Shown here piece by piece: positions 1 through 7,840 of a DNA stretch of 10,674 nucleotides. The position numbers were made by a program, and so were the translations under genes. Every line of letters starts with the position of its first letter. Position 1 is the first letter of the stretch. The notes beneath the pieces are model-generated. The model was not told where the DNA came from, did not search any database, and saw only the letters and a list, made by a program, of their open reading frames with translations. The DNA comes from Pyramidobacter sp. (GTDB lineage Bacteria > Synergistota > Synergistia > Synergistales > Dethiosulfovibrionaceae): contig JAGAYQ010000389.1 in the NCBI GenBank assembly GCA_017940445.1, positions 1 to 10,674 of the forward strand, in the 5' to 3' direction.

Positions 1-21
1 AGAGAATCACAAATCCAATAC

Positions 22-26
22 GGAGG
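22..26 (+). promoter_or_regulatory. Ribosome binding site of the TetR-type regulator
   Basis: GGAGG lies 8 bases before the ATG at 35, which is good spacing and fixes that start. Only 34 bases precede the gene in the window, so its promoter and any autoregulatory operator lie mostly or wholly outside. Confidence 0.8.
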
Positions 27-34
27 TACGAACA

Positions 35-616
35 ATGGCTTCTACATTGACGCAGAGAGAGATCATCAGGCGGTTCTGGGAGTTGCTCGACGAGATGCCC
101 TATGACGAGATCACGGTGCTGAAGCTGTGCGAGCGCTGCGAGCTGAGCCGCAACACGTTTTATTACCACTTCAGCGACCTGCAGGCGCTGTGGGAGCAAA
201 CGGCCACGGACTGGTTTGAGCGCATGAGCAAGGAGCACGGGCCGTTCAAAGATCTGGCCGACCTGGTGATGCCGCTGGCGCGGGAGTGCGAGAAGCACAA
301 GAAGGAGCTGCGGCGTCTGTATCACATGTCGCGGTACGAGGAGTTCCGCCAGGGGATGGACCGTGTGCTGAAGCTCATCGTGCGTCGGTTCGTGACAGAG
401 GCGCTGAAGGACGACGCAGCGGCGCAGACGGATCGCGAATCGGTGGAGCGTTTTTATCACAGTCTGCTGTCGGGGGTGTTCGTGAACTGGCTGGATGCGG
501 ACATGAACTATGATCTGCCGGATTTTTTAAAAAAGATGCTCTCCCGCGTGTGCGAGGGTGAATGGGGAAAGCTCCCTCAGGAGCTGGCCGAGCAGACGGC
601 CGATCCCGCAAAGTAG
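35..616 (+). CDS. TetR/AcrR family transcriptional regulator
   Basis: This 193-residue protein has the size and layout of a TetR-family one-component repressor. The N-terminal DNA-binding domain covers about residues 5-52. Its helix-turn-helix lies near residues 27-47 and ends in the family signature SRNTFYYHFSDLQAL (residues 38-52). The rest is a helical ligand/dimerisation domain too divergent to predict an effector. The short HTH (PYDEITVLKLCERCELSRNTFYYHF) resembles the DhaS-like branch of the family, whose members do not all control dihydroxyacetone kinase. A Shine-Dalgarno site 8 bases upstream supports the ATG at 35. The gene converges on the glycogen operon and is separated from it by a terminator. 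Its targets are therefore more likely to lie upstream, outside the window, than in that operon. The family call is secure; the regulon is unknown. Confidence 0.88.
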   Translation: MASTLTQREIIRRFWELLDEMPYDEITVLKLCERCELSRNTFYYHFSDLQALWEQTATDWFERMSKEHGPFKDLADLVMPLARECEKHKKELRRLYHMSRYEEFRQGMDRVLKLIVRRFVTEALKDDAAAQTDRESVERFYHSLLSGVFVNWLDADMNYDLPDFLKKMLSRVCEGEWGKLPQELAEQTADPAK

Positions 617-726
617 CTGCACTTCGCGGGGAGCGGTGACCGGCGGAAGGCTCCCTTTATTACGCTTTCCTGGATAAAGCCGCTCATACTGTTTTTTCGT
701 TTCGTTATCTTCCTGCACTACAAAAT

Positions 727-770
727 AAACCCGAGCGCTGAAAAACACAGTTCAGCGCTCGGGTTTTTAT
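727..770. terminator. Strong, probably bidirectional intrinsic terminator
   Basis: A perfect 16-bp inverted repeat has arms at 727-742 and 751-766 (core CCCGAGCGCTGAA) around an 8-base loop. On the + strand it runs into TTTTTAT and would end the TetR transcript. On the - strand the stem is followed by a T-rich stretch (GTTTATTTTG), so it could also end the glycogen operon, whose last stop codon is at 806-808. Its place between convergent genes fits a shared terminator. Confidence 0.88.
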
Positions 771-772
771 TT

Positions 773-800
773 ACTCATTACTCATTCCTAATTACTCATT
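773..800 (-). repeat. Four tandem copies of a degenerate heptamer (AATKAGK)
   Basis: Read on the - strand, the 28 bases parse exactly as four 7-base units: AATGAGT, AATTAGG, AATGAGT, AATGAGT. On the + strand this appears as three copies of TTACTCATT. The array is AT-rich in an otherwise GC-rich window. It lies between the stop codon of the fusion gene and the terminator stem. No coding role is visible. Confidence 0.75.
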
Positions 801-805
801 GCTTT

Positions 806-3800
806 CTAGCCCCACTGGATCATGCCGCTGTCAAGCGGGTTATCCAGGCCGTCACGCCAGGGCATGACGCGCACGCCGTAGAGGTAGTGACCGTTGTGCG
901 ACGGCGTGTAGGTGACGGTGTAGGTCAGGTGTCCGCGCTCGTCGGCGCCCGTGCAGGTCATGTCGGCCACGTCGGGCTTTTCGGTGAAGTCGCGCGTGTC
1001 GCTGCGGCCGGCGACGAACTGGACGAGCAGCTCTTCGGGCTTCATCGCGCCGGGCACGACGGTGGCGCTCACCGTCAGCGTGTCGGTGCAGGGCACCGAG
1101 TTCTGGACCAGGCCGCTGATGCGGATCTGCTCGATGTGCGTGCCGGCGAAGCGGGCGCCGGCGTCCTTCTTCCACGTCGCGATGGCGCGGGGCAGCAGGC
1201 GGTTTTCGGCGCGCAGGGCCAGGTGGCGCTCTGCGGCCGGGCGGTAGCTGCCGGCAAAGTAGTCGCGCACCATGCGGGCGCTGTTGTACTCGGGCGCCAG
1301 CGTGGCGATGCTGTTTTTCATGCGGGCGATCCACTCGTGAGGCAGTCCGTCGTCGCCGCGGCTGAAGAACATCGGCGTCACTTCGTCCTCAAGCAGCGAA
1401 TACAGCGAATCGGCATCGGCGTAGTCGCTCTGTTCGGAGGGCAGATCGTGGATGGAGGTTACGCGCGGGCCGATCGTCCAGCCGTTGCGGCCGTTGTCGC
1501 CCTCGCACCACCAGCCGTCGGAGATGCTGAGGTTGAGCGTGCCGTTGGGCGCGGCCTTCTGTCCGCTGGTGCCGCTGGCCTCGTAGGGGCGGCGGGGATT
1601 GTTCAGCCACACGTCGCAGCCCTGCACCATGGTGCGGGCGGTGTCGAGGTTGTAGTTGGGGATGAAGAAGAGCTTTCCGGCCAGTTCGTTGCGTGAGGCG
1701 CGCACGACCTGCTGGATGAGGTCGCCGCCCTGTGTGTCGGCGGGGTGCGCCTTGCCGGAGAAGACGAGGATGACGGGACGCTCGCTGTCGGAGAGGATGC
1801 GCAGCAGGCGCTGCATGTCGGCCATCACGAGCGTAGCGCGCTTGTAGGGCGCGAAGCGGCGCGCGAAGCCGATGACAAGCGGCGTCTGCTTCCACTCGGC
1901 GGAAGCCTGCTGGAAGCTCTTGGGCGAGGTGGCGCGGAGCAGGTCGAAGAGGGCCTTCTTCTGCTCCTGCTTGGCAGCCCACACCTGATCGTCGGGCAGC
2001 TCTTCGACGGCGGCCCACTGCGGCGCCGATGCGGGCAGATACTTCCAGTCCTTGCCGACGGAGCCGTTCAGCAGGCGCGCGATGGACGGGCCGGTGAAGC
2101 TGGTCAGGTGCACGCCGTTGGTGACGTGTCCGATGGGGATCTCCTCGGTGGGCACGCCCTTCCAGTTGAACTGCCACATGGCGCGCGACACGCTGCCGTG
2201 CAGGCGGCTGACGCCGTTGCTGCGCACGGCATGGTTGAGCGCCAGCAGCGTCATCTCGAAATCGGTGCCGCCGTCGCGGCAGCCGAGGGCGCGCAGGTCG
2301 TCCCACTTCAGCCCCAGGCTCTCCGTCCAGCTGTCGAAATAGCGGTGCATGAGGTTTTCGGAAAATCTCTCGTTGCCCGCGTCGACCGGCGTGTGCGTGG
2401 TAAACACACTGTCTCCGCGCACCACCTCGCGCGCCGCCTCGAAGCTGAGGCCGCGGGTGAGGCAGAGATGGTGGATGCGCTCAAGGATCATGAACGCGGA
2501 GTGTCCTTCGTTCATGTGATAGGCGCGCGGATGCAGGCCGAGCGCGGCCAGCGCCTTGGGACCGCCCATGCCGAGCAGGATCTCCTGACGGATGCGGGTG
2601 TCGCGGTCGGCGACGTAGAGGCGATCGGTGACGCGGCGGTCTTCCTCCGTGTTCTTGGGCGTGTCGGTGTCGAGCAGATAGAGCGAGATGCGGCCCACCT
2701 TCACCTCCCAGACGCGGGCGTAGAGCGTGCGGCCGGGAAGGTCGAGCGACACGTACAGATGCTCGCCCGTGCTCTGGTTGCGCACGCGGCGCAGCGGCAG
2801 CATGCGGAAATCGTTGCTTGGGTAAAGAGCCTGCTGGCGGCCGTCGTGCGAGATCTGCTGCACGAAGTAGCCGCAGCGGTAGAGCAGGCCCACGGCGACG
2901 AGCGGCATGCGCAGGTCGCTGGCGCTCTTGAGGTGGTCGCCGGAGAGCACGCCGAGACCGCCGGAGTAGATGGGCAGGCTCTCGTGGATGCCGTACTCGG
3001 TCGAGAAGTAGGCGATCGGGTGCTTGGCGTCGAGGTTGGACACAGAATCGTCGAACGGCGCGTTCATCTCCGCGTCGAACTCGGCCAGCGCGCGGCGGTA
3101 CAGCGCCAGATAGCCCTCGTCCTGCGCCAGCTCGACGAAGCGGCTGTGATCCGTCTTCTCAAGCAGCGCCACGGCGGAATGACCGTTCTGCTCCCAGGCG
3201 GCCGGATCGACGGTGGAGAACAGAGGCTCGTACTCGGGATGCCACGTCCACCACATGTTGCGCGCGAATTCCGCCAGGCGCGAGAGCGGCTCGGGCAGCT
3301 TGGCCGTGCTGGTGAAGCCGTGCAGCAGCGGCGTGGCCGACGGCGTGCCGGAGTAGATGCTCGTCAGCGTCGCGTCGTCCATCTTGGCCATCGGACGGCT
3401 GGTGATGCGCTCGGTGCGGAAGCGGCTGGCGAGCGCATAGGCTTCGTCATAGGCGGCGTAGAACTTGGTCCAGTCGCTTTCCGTCGCCAGGGCGCGCACC
3501 GCGGCGCGGCGCTCGAGCAGCTGCTCGTCCGTCAGCTCCGTGATCAGGCTCAGCTCGCGCGCCAGCTGACGCACGCTGGCCTCATACGGCACATGCGCGC
3601 GCTCGATGACGGCGGTGCCGATGCACTCGTCCTGCTCGCGCACCCACTGGCCGAAGCCGGCCAGATCGCTGGTGACGGTGGGCACGGCGAACGCCGCCGC
3701 CTCCTGAGGCGTGTAGCCCCAGGGCTCGTACCACGAGGGGAACACGCCGCAGTCGCAGGCGGAGAGCACCTCGTCATAGGTCATGTTGAAAAATCCGTCA

Positions 3801-5059
3801 TTGCCGTCAAGCTGCGCGGGGTTGAAGACGACCTGCACCGGGTTTTCCGGACGGTTGTCGAGGCCGAGCTCCAGACAGCGCGAGACGATAGGATCGTGCG
3901 CGAGGTCGAAGATGGAGTGCGTGGAGATCCAGTTGGGGCCGACGGGCGGCTTCTGAGAGGGATCGCCCGAGGCGGCCGCCGTGCTGACGCCGTTGTGACC
4001 GCCCATGACGGCGAAGAGCGCCAGAACGGGCGGCTGATCGGCCGGACGCGAGCGGTTGAGCTCGGCGAGCGAGTCGAGGAACAGATCGACGCCCTTGTTG
4101 TGATACTCGTACCGTCCGGAGATGAGCAGCAGCCGCGTGTCGGCGGGAAGGTCGCGTCTGAGCAGGCGCGAGACGGCCGTGAGGATGCGCGCGCGGGCGC
4201 TGATGGCGGCGCTGCGCTCGGCGCTGTAATCGGGGATGGCGTTCAGCGACAGACCGTTGAGCGTGACCAGATCGGGACGCACGCCCAGATAAGCGGCGGC
4301 CTCGTGCGCCGTCAGATTGCTGACGGTGGTGAAGCAGTCGCACTCGCGCGCGACGGCCGCCTCCATCGAGTGCTTGGCGACGACGCCGTAGTTGGCGGCC
4401 TCCTGCGCGGGATTGATCTGATCCATCTGCGAGTAGATGTCGCGCCCGTTGCCGGCCATCGAACGGCCCAGCACCGTGGCGTGCGTGGTGAACACCGTGG
4501 CGATCTTCGGCGCGTGCTTCTTGAGGTAGAGCAGGCCCGCGCCGCACATCCACTCGTGGAAGTGCGCGGCGACGGAGAGCTCGGTCTCGCTGGCGTCGGT
4601 CAGCAGTCCGGCGAACGTAGCGATGGCCTCGCCGCAGACGGTGCTGAACATGACCGGCTCGATGTAGTCCCATGCGCCGCGCAGCGAATCGACGCCGTAG
4701 TCGTGCCACAGGTCGTAGAGCAGCTGATTCTGGTTGTAGCGGCCCTTCCAGTCGATGAGGATCACCTTCGGCGAGCCGGGGATGGCCCAGCGGCCGAAGC
4801 GGCACTTCAGGCCGTGAACGGCGGCCGCGCGGCGGAACAGCTCGCACTGAGCGCTGTCCGCGTCGCCCGGCTGCCCTTCGACAAAGCCGGGATTGACATC
4901 GCGCAGCGGTCCGATCAGGAAATAATTGTCGCCGAAGCGCTTCACCGCTTCCTGAGCCTTGCTGCTGACGACGGTATAGATGCCGCCGACCTTGTTGCAC
5001 ACTTCCCACGAAACCTCGAACAACGCCGCGGGACCCTTTCTAGTCGCGTTTTCTGTCAT
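806..5059 (-). CDS. Glycogen synthase (GT3)-alpha-glucan phosphorylase (GT35) fusion protein
   Basis: This 1417-residue cytoplasmic protein joins two complete glycogen enzymes. Residues about 12-545 are a eukaryotic-type GT3 glycogen synthase. They carry the nucleotide-sugar loop KVGGIYTV (23-30), AHFHEW, FTTHAT and the E-x7-E motif YEPWGYTPQE (E445, E453). GT3 enzymes usually use UDP-glucose. A linker of about 30-40 residues follows. From about 580 the chain is a short-type phosphorylase: a DUF3417-like start (NMWWTWHPEY, M602), HTPVDAGNERF (H889), FARRFAPYKRA, and the PLP site EASGTSGQKAAPNG with K1168 as the predicted Schiff-base lysine. It would release glucose-1-phosphate. The tail from about 1300 looks like the beta-rich C-terminus of this phosphorylase group. 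A CAGGAG site 6 bases upstream supports the start. The internal Met557 and Met560 in the linker lack a Shine-Dalgarno site, so one polypeptide is expected. It is the last operon gene; its stop is TAG. Confidence 0.93.
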   Translation of the reverse strand: MTENATRKGPAALFEVSWEVCNKVGGIYTVVSSKAQEAVKRFGDNYFLIGPLRDVNPGFVEGQPGDADSAQCELFRRAAAVHGLKCRFGRWAIPGSPKVILIDWKGRYNQNQLLYDLWHDYGVDSLRGAWDYIEPVMFSTVCGEAIATFAGLLTDASETELSVAAHFHEWMCGAGLLYLKKHAPKIATVFTTHATVLGRSMAGNGRDIYSQMDQINPAQEAANYGVVAKHSMEAAVARECDCFTTVSNLTAHEAAAYLGVRPDLVTLNGLSLNAIPDYSAERSAAISARARILTAVSRLLRRDLPADTRLLLISGRYEYHNKGVDLFLDSLAELNRSRPADQPPVLALFAVMGGHNGVSTAAASGDPSQKPPVGPNWISTHSIFDLAHDPIVSRCLELGLDNRPENPVQVVFNPAQLDGNDGFFNMTYDEVLSACDCGVFPSWYEPWGYTPQEAAAFAVPTVTSDLAGFGQWVREQDECIGTAVIERAHVPYEASVRQLARELSLITELTDEQLLERRAAVRALATESDWTKFYAAYDEAYALASRFRTERITSRPMAKMDDATLTSIYSGTPSATPLLHGFTSTAKLPEPLSRLAEFARNMWWTWHPEYEPLFSTVDPAAWEQNGHSAVALLEKTDHSRFVELAQDEGYLALYRRALAEFDAEMNAPFDDSVSNLDAKHPIAYFSTEYGIHESLPIYSGGLGVLSGDHLKSASDLRMPLVAVGLLYRCGYFVQQISHDGRQQALYPSNDFRMLPLRRVRNQSTGEHLYVSLDLPGRTLYARVWEVKVGRISLYLLDTDTPKNTEEDRRVTDRLYVADRDTRIRQEILLGMGGPKALAALGLHPRAYHMNEGHSAFMILERIHHLCLTRGLSFEAAREVVRGDSVFTTHTPVDAGNERFSENLMHRYFDSWTESLGLKWDDLRALGCRDGGTDFEMTLLALNHAVRSNGVSRLHGSVSRAMWQFNWKGVPTEEIPIGHVTNGVHLTSFTGPSIARLLNGSVGKDWKYLPASAPQWAAVEELPDDQVWAAKQEQKKALFDLLRATSPKSFQQASAEWKQTPLVIGFARRFAPYKRATLVMADMQRLLRILSDSERPVILVFSGKAHPADTQGGDLIQQVVRASRNELAGKLFFIPNYNLDTARTMVQGCDVWLNNPRRPYEASGTSGQKAAPNGTLNLSISDGWWCEGDNGRNGWTIGPRVTSIHDLPSEQSDYADADSLYSLLEDEVTPMFFSRGDDGLPHEWIARMKNSIATLAPEYNSARMVRDYFAGSYRPAAERHLALRAENRLLPRAIATWKKDAGARFAGTHIEQIRISGLVQNSVPCTDTLTVSATVVPGAMKPEELLVQFVAGRSDTRDFTEKPDVADMTCTGADERGHLTYTVTYTPSHNGHYLYGVRVMPWRDGLDNPLDSGMIQWG

Positions 5060-5089
5060 GCAGAACTCCTGAAAATAATAAGATTGGCG

Positions 5090-5112
5090 AAAAAATCAAG
5101 CCGAAAGGCTCA
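5090..5112 (-). terminator. Weak terminator-like hairpin between the GH57 and fusion genes
   Basis: Directly after the GH57 stop codon, the - strand reads AGCC-TTTC-GGCT, then TGA, then six Ts. The Watson-Crick stem is only 4 bp, extendable by two G-U pairs. This could give partial termination or a pause and lower expression of the fusion gene relative to the first three genes. It is too weak to call a true operon end. Confidence 0.3.
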
Positions 5113-6291
5113 TCAGCTCAGCGACATGCCAAAGTCGGAGAGCACGTTCATATAGTTGATGTACGCGTCGTACGGCGTGCCGTAGGGGTTGAAGTACTTG
5201 TGCACGTCGCCGTCGGAGAACCACTTGGTGCACATGTAGTAGAAATGGTCCGACGTCTGGAGGCGTCTCCAGGTGCGGATCACGCCCTCGTCGCCCGTGG
5301 CCATCACCTTGTCCTTGAGCGCGTAGCAGGCTTCGATCGCGTCGCGCTCCATGTCGTTGCCCAGCCAGGCGGTAAGGTCGCGCTCGACGTCGGCCCACGA
5401 GATGGCGTTGGGCACGTCCACCTTGGCGACCGGCGAATAGCGCTTAGCGGCCTCCGAAGGCGTGACGAAATCCATGTCGGGACTGGTAAAGATGGCCGCC
5501 GGCAGCGCCTCCATGAAGTCGAAGATGCCCGTCTCGGCCCACTGATGCTCGCCGAACGTCTCGTAGTCCATGAACAGGTTGATCAGCTCGCCGTTGCCGT
5601 TGACCGCGTGCGCCCAGTTCGCGAACTTCTCCGTGGTGAGCGGCCACTCTTCCCAGCCGCGGTTGGAGAAGCGGAAGGCGATGTCGTCCGACAGACGGTA
5701 GTTCTTGAGCATCAGCTTGAGGCGGTTGCAGCTCTGCGGCGAGTACATGAAGTTGGGACTGCGCCAGCCGAGGATGTGGTCGGCGCCCTCGGTGAGGATC
5801 GCGTCATAGCCCATGTCTTCCACCATCTGGGCGATGTCGTTGCGGTAGATCAGCTCCGTGTTGCGGAACACATGCGGCGTCACGCCGAAGTGCTTCATCA
5901 GCAGATCGTCGTGCATCTTCACCTGGGCGCGGAACTCGTCGGGATCGAACAGCGCCGCCAGCGAGTGCGCGTAGGTCTCGGAGATCAGCTCAGCGCAGCC
6001 CGTGTCGGCCAGCGCGCGGAAGCTGTCGATGATCTCCGGCTGATACTCGGCGAACTGATCCATCGCCACGCCGGAGATGGAAAACGACACCTTGAAGCGC
6101 CCTTCCCACCGCTTGATCATCTTCAGCAGCAGGGCGTTCATGGGCAGATAGCACTTGCGGGCGACTTTATCGAGGATCGTGCGGTTGGCCTCCACGTCCT
6201 CGTAGAAATGGTCCTGGCCGATGTCGAAGAAGCTGTAGTGACGCAGACGATACGGCTGATGGACCTGGAAATAAAAACAGATCGAAGGCAT
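5113..6291 (-). CDS. Glycoside hydrolase family 57 protein (alpha-amylase-like)
   Basis: This 392-residue protein is a compact GH57 enzyme acting on alpha-glucans, probably in the cytoplasm because no signal peptide is seen. The conserved GH57 regions appear in order: VHQPYR (H11), GCAELISETYAHSL (98-111), FRNTELIYRNDIA with predicted nucleophile E146, and FMDYETFGEH with predicted acid/base D242. It is shorter than the GH57 branching enzymes (over 500 residues) and 4-alpha-glucanotransferases (over 600 residues). The NTELIYRNDIA form resembles the alpha-amylase-like members that sit next to GT4 and debranching genes. Whether it hydrolyses, transfers or branches glucan cannot be read from the sequence. 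The ATG lies 7 bases past the end of the GT4 gene. Its Shine-Dalgarno site (AGGAG) lies inside the last codons of that gene, so translational coupling is likely. Confidence 0.92.
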   Translation of the reverse strand: MPSICFYFQVHQPYRLRHYSFFDIGQDHFYEDVEANRTILDKVARKCYLPMNALLLKMIKRWEGRFKVSFSISGVAMDQFAEYQPEIIDSFRALADTGCAELISETYAHSLAALFDPDEFRAQVKMHDDLLMKHFGVTPHVFRNTELIYRNDIAQMVEDMGYDAILTEGADHILGWRSPNFMYSPQSCNRLKLMLKNYRLSDDIAFRFSNRGWEEWPLTTEKFANWAHAVNGNGELINLFMDYETFGEHQWAETGIFDFMEALPAAIFTSPDMDFVTPSEAAKRYSPVAKVDVPNAISWADVERDLTAWLGNDMERDAIEACYALKDKVMATGDEGVIRTWRRLQTSDHFYYMCTKWFSDGDVHKYFNPYGTPYDAYINYMNVLSDFGMSLS

Positions 6292-6298
6292 TTTTACG

Positions 6299-7840
6299 TC
6301 ATCTCCTGTTCAGACAGTCACGGTAAATATCGTTGAGACGCGCGGCGGCCGTGGACCAGCGGATGCGGCGCAGGTCCTCGCGGCTGTTCCTGACCATTGC
6401 CTCGGCCAGCTTGGGGTAGGCGAGCACGGCGCAGATCTTGTTGGCCATCTCGTGGATGTCCCAGAAATCGACCTTGAGCGCGTTGTGCACCACTTCCGAA
6501 ACGCCCGACTGGCGCGAGAGGATGACCGGCGTGTCGCAGATCATCGCCTCCAGCGGCGCGATGCCGAACGGCTCGGAGACGCTGGGCATCACGTAGAGGT
6601 CGCAGCTGGCGTACATGCGCTCGATGTCCGTCCCCTTCTGGAAGCCGGGGAAGTGGAACACCGTGCCCATCCGCAGCTGCGCGACGCGCCGCACCATGCG
6701 GTAGAACATGTCGCCGCTGCCGGCCATGACGAAGTGCACGTCGGGCATACGCTCGTGCACCAGCCTAGCCGCCTCGACGAAGTAGTCGGGGCCCTTCTGG
6801 TACGTGATGCGGCCCATGAACAGCACGCGCTTTTCCTTGTGCGGCGGCACGCTGAGGTGATACTGATGCTGCGACTCGTCGCGGTTGACGGCGTTGTGCA
6901 CCACCTGGATCTTGTCCTCGGGGATGGCGTACTGGCGCATCACCTCGTTCTTCGTGTAGTAGCTCACGGCCACGACGGTGTCGGCGGCGGTCATGCCGGC
7001 CCACTCGATGTGGGCGATCTCTGGATTGACGCCCTCGCCGCTGCGGTCGTGCTCAAGCGCGTGGATGTGCGCCACCAGCGGCTTGCCGGTGAGCTGCTTG
7101 ATGAGGATGCCGGCCGGATAGGTCATCCAGTCGTGGACGTGGATCACGTCGAAGTCCTCTTCCATCGCGATCTGCGCGGCCGCGATGCTGAAGCGGTAGA
7201 CCTCGCTCATCAGGTCTTTGCCGTAGCCGCCGTGCAGCTTGATCTCGTTCCAGGTCATCTCGCCCGCGGGAGCGGCCGCTTTGCCGGGGCCGCTCTGGGC
7301 CAGCGCTGAGGCGGCGAGCGCGTTTTTGAAGCGCTCCAGCTGCTCAAGCGGCGGCAGACCTTCGCCAGCCGGCTCGTCATGCGAAGAGCGTCGCGAGAGG
7401 AACTGCGTCAGATATTCTTCATAGCTCTCGGGCGTCGTGTACGGACGCAGCGACGAGCGGATGCCGCGCATCACCATGCGTGAGGTGAAGGTGTGCAGCT
7501 CCTCGATCGTGCGGCCGCCGTGCTCCGAGCTGGCAGGGGAAAGCGTGCGCAGATGCTCGTGCAGGCGCACGCGCCCCATGGGCAGCTGAGGCACGCCGCG
7601 GCCGCTTTGAAAGTCGCGCCGCAGCTCCTCCTCGCGCGGGGCGAGTTCGGGCACAAGGGTGCCCGAGGCAGAGCGCAGCTTGACGTGCGATTCAGGATGT
7701 TCGCTCAGCGTCGTGGAAGGCAGGACGAACAGAACATCGGTCCCCTTGCGGAGCAGGGCCCGTGTGATCCCGTAACAGGCGGTGCCGAGACCGCCGCTCT
7801 GGTTGGGAGGAAACTCCCAGCCCAGCATGAGAACGCGCAT
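6299..7840 (-). CDS. GT4-family glycosyltransferase, glycogen synthase-like
   Basis: This 513-residue retaining glycosyltransferase has the GT-B fold. The N-terminal half opens with MLGWEFPPNQSGGLGTA, whose Gly-rich loop contacts the donor in GT4/GT5 enzymes. It continues with FDVIHVHDWMTYPAGIL (230-246) and HIHALEHDRSG (258-268). The C-terminal nucleotide-sugar domain starts near VLFMGRITYQKGPDYF (339-354) and carries the E-x7-E motif SEPFGIAPLE (E423, E431). Residues about 45-200 form a long insertion between the first strands and the HVHDW region. It is charged, and Ala/Gly/Pro-rich near 175-195. The context suggests glucan elongation or primer formation, but donor and acceptor cannot be assigned. 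The ATG directly abuts the TAA of the debranching gene, and its Shine-Dalgarno site (AAGGAGGAG) lies within that gene's last codons. Tight translational coupling is expected. Confidence 0.9.
   Translation of the reverse strand: MRVLMLGWEFPPNQSGGLGTACYGITRALLRKGTDVLFVLPSTTLSEHPESHVKLRSASGTLVPELAPREEELRRDFQSGRGVPQLPMGRVRLHEHLRTLSPASSEHGGRTIEELHTFTSRMVMRGIRSSLRPYTTPESYEEYLTQFLSRRSSHDEPAGEGLPPLEQLERFKNALAASALAQSGPGKAAAPAGEMTWNEIKLHGGYGKDLMSEVYRFSIAAAQIAMEEDFDVIHVHDWMTYPAGILIKQLTGKPLVAHIHALEHDRSGEGVNPEIAHIEWAGMTAADTVVAVSYYTKNEVMRQYAIPEDKIQVVHNAVNRDESQHQYHLSVPPHKEKRVLFMGRITYQKGPDYFVEAARLVHERMPDVHFVMAGSGDMFYRMVRRVAQLRMGTVFHFPGFQKGTDIERMYASCDLYVMPSVSEPFGIAPLEAMICDTPVILSRQSGVSEVVHNALKVDFWDIHEMANKICAVLAYPKLAEAMVRNSREDLRRIRWSTAAARLNDIYRDCLNRR

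Noticed and set aside
35..616. The TetR-type protein as repressor of the glycogen operon
   Set aside because: It is convergent with the operon, lies about 9 kb from its promoter and is separated by a terminator. Nothing in the sequence links it to that promoter.
629..660. A second terminator right after the TetR-type gene (GGGAGC/GCTCCC then TTTATT)
   Set aside because: The 6-bp stem has a 15-base loop and a poor U tract. The 16-bp hairpin at 727-766 is a far better candidate.
5060..5100. A possible separate promoter for the fusion gene (TTGATT and TATTAT on the - strand)
   Set aside because: The two boxes are only 13 bases apart, too close for a sigma70 promoter. The T-run is better explained by the hairpin beside it.
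1745..5155. A 1136-codon open frame on the + strand, opposite the fusion gene
   Set aside because: It is a shadow frame of a GC-rich gene. Its translation is a low-complexity mix of Arg, Ala, Val, Gly, His and Glu with no recognisable domain, while the opposite strand encodes two clear enzyme domains throughout.
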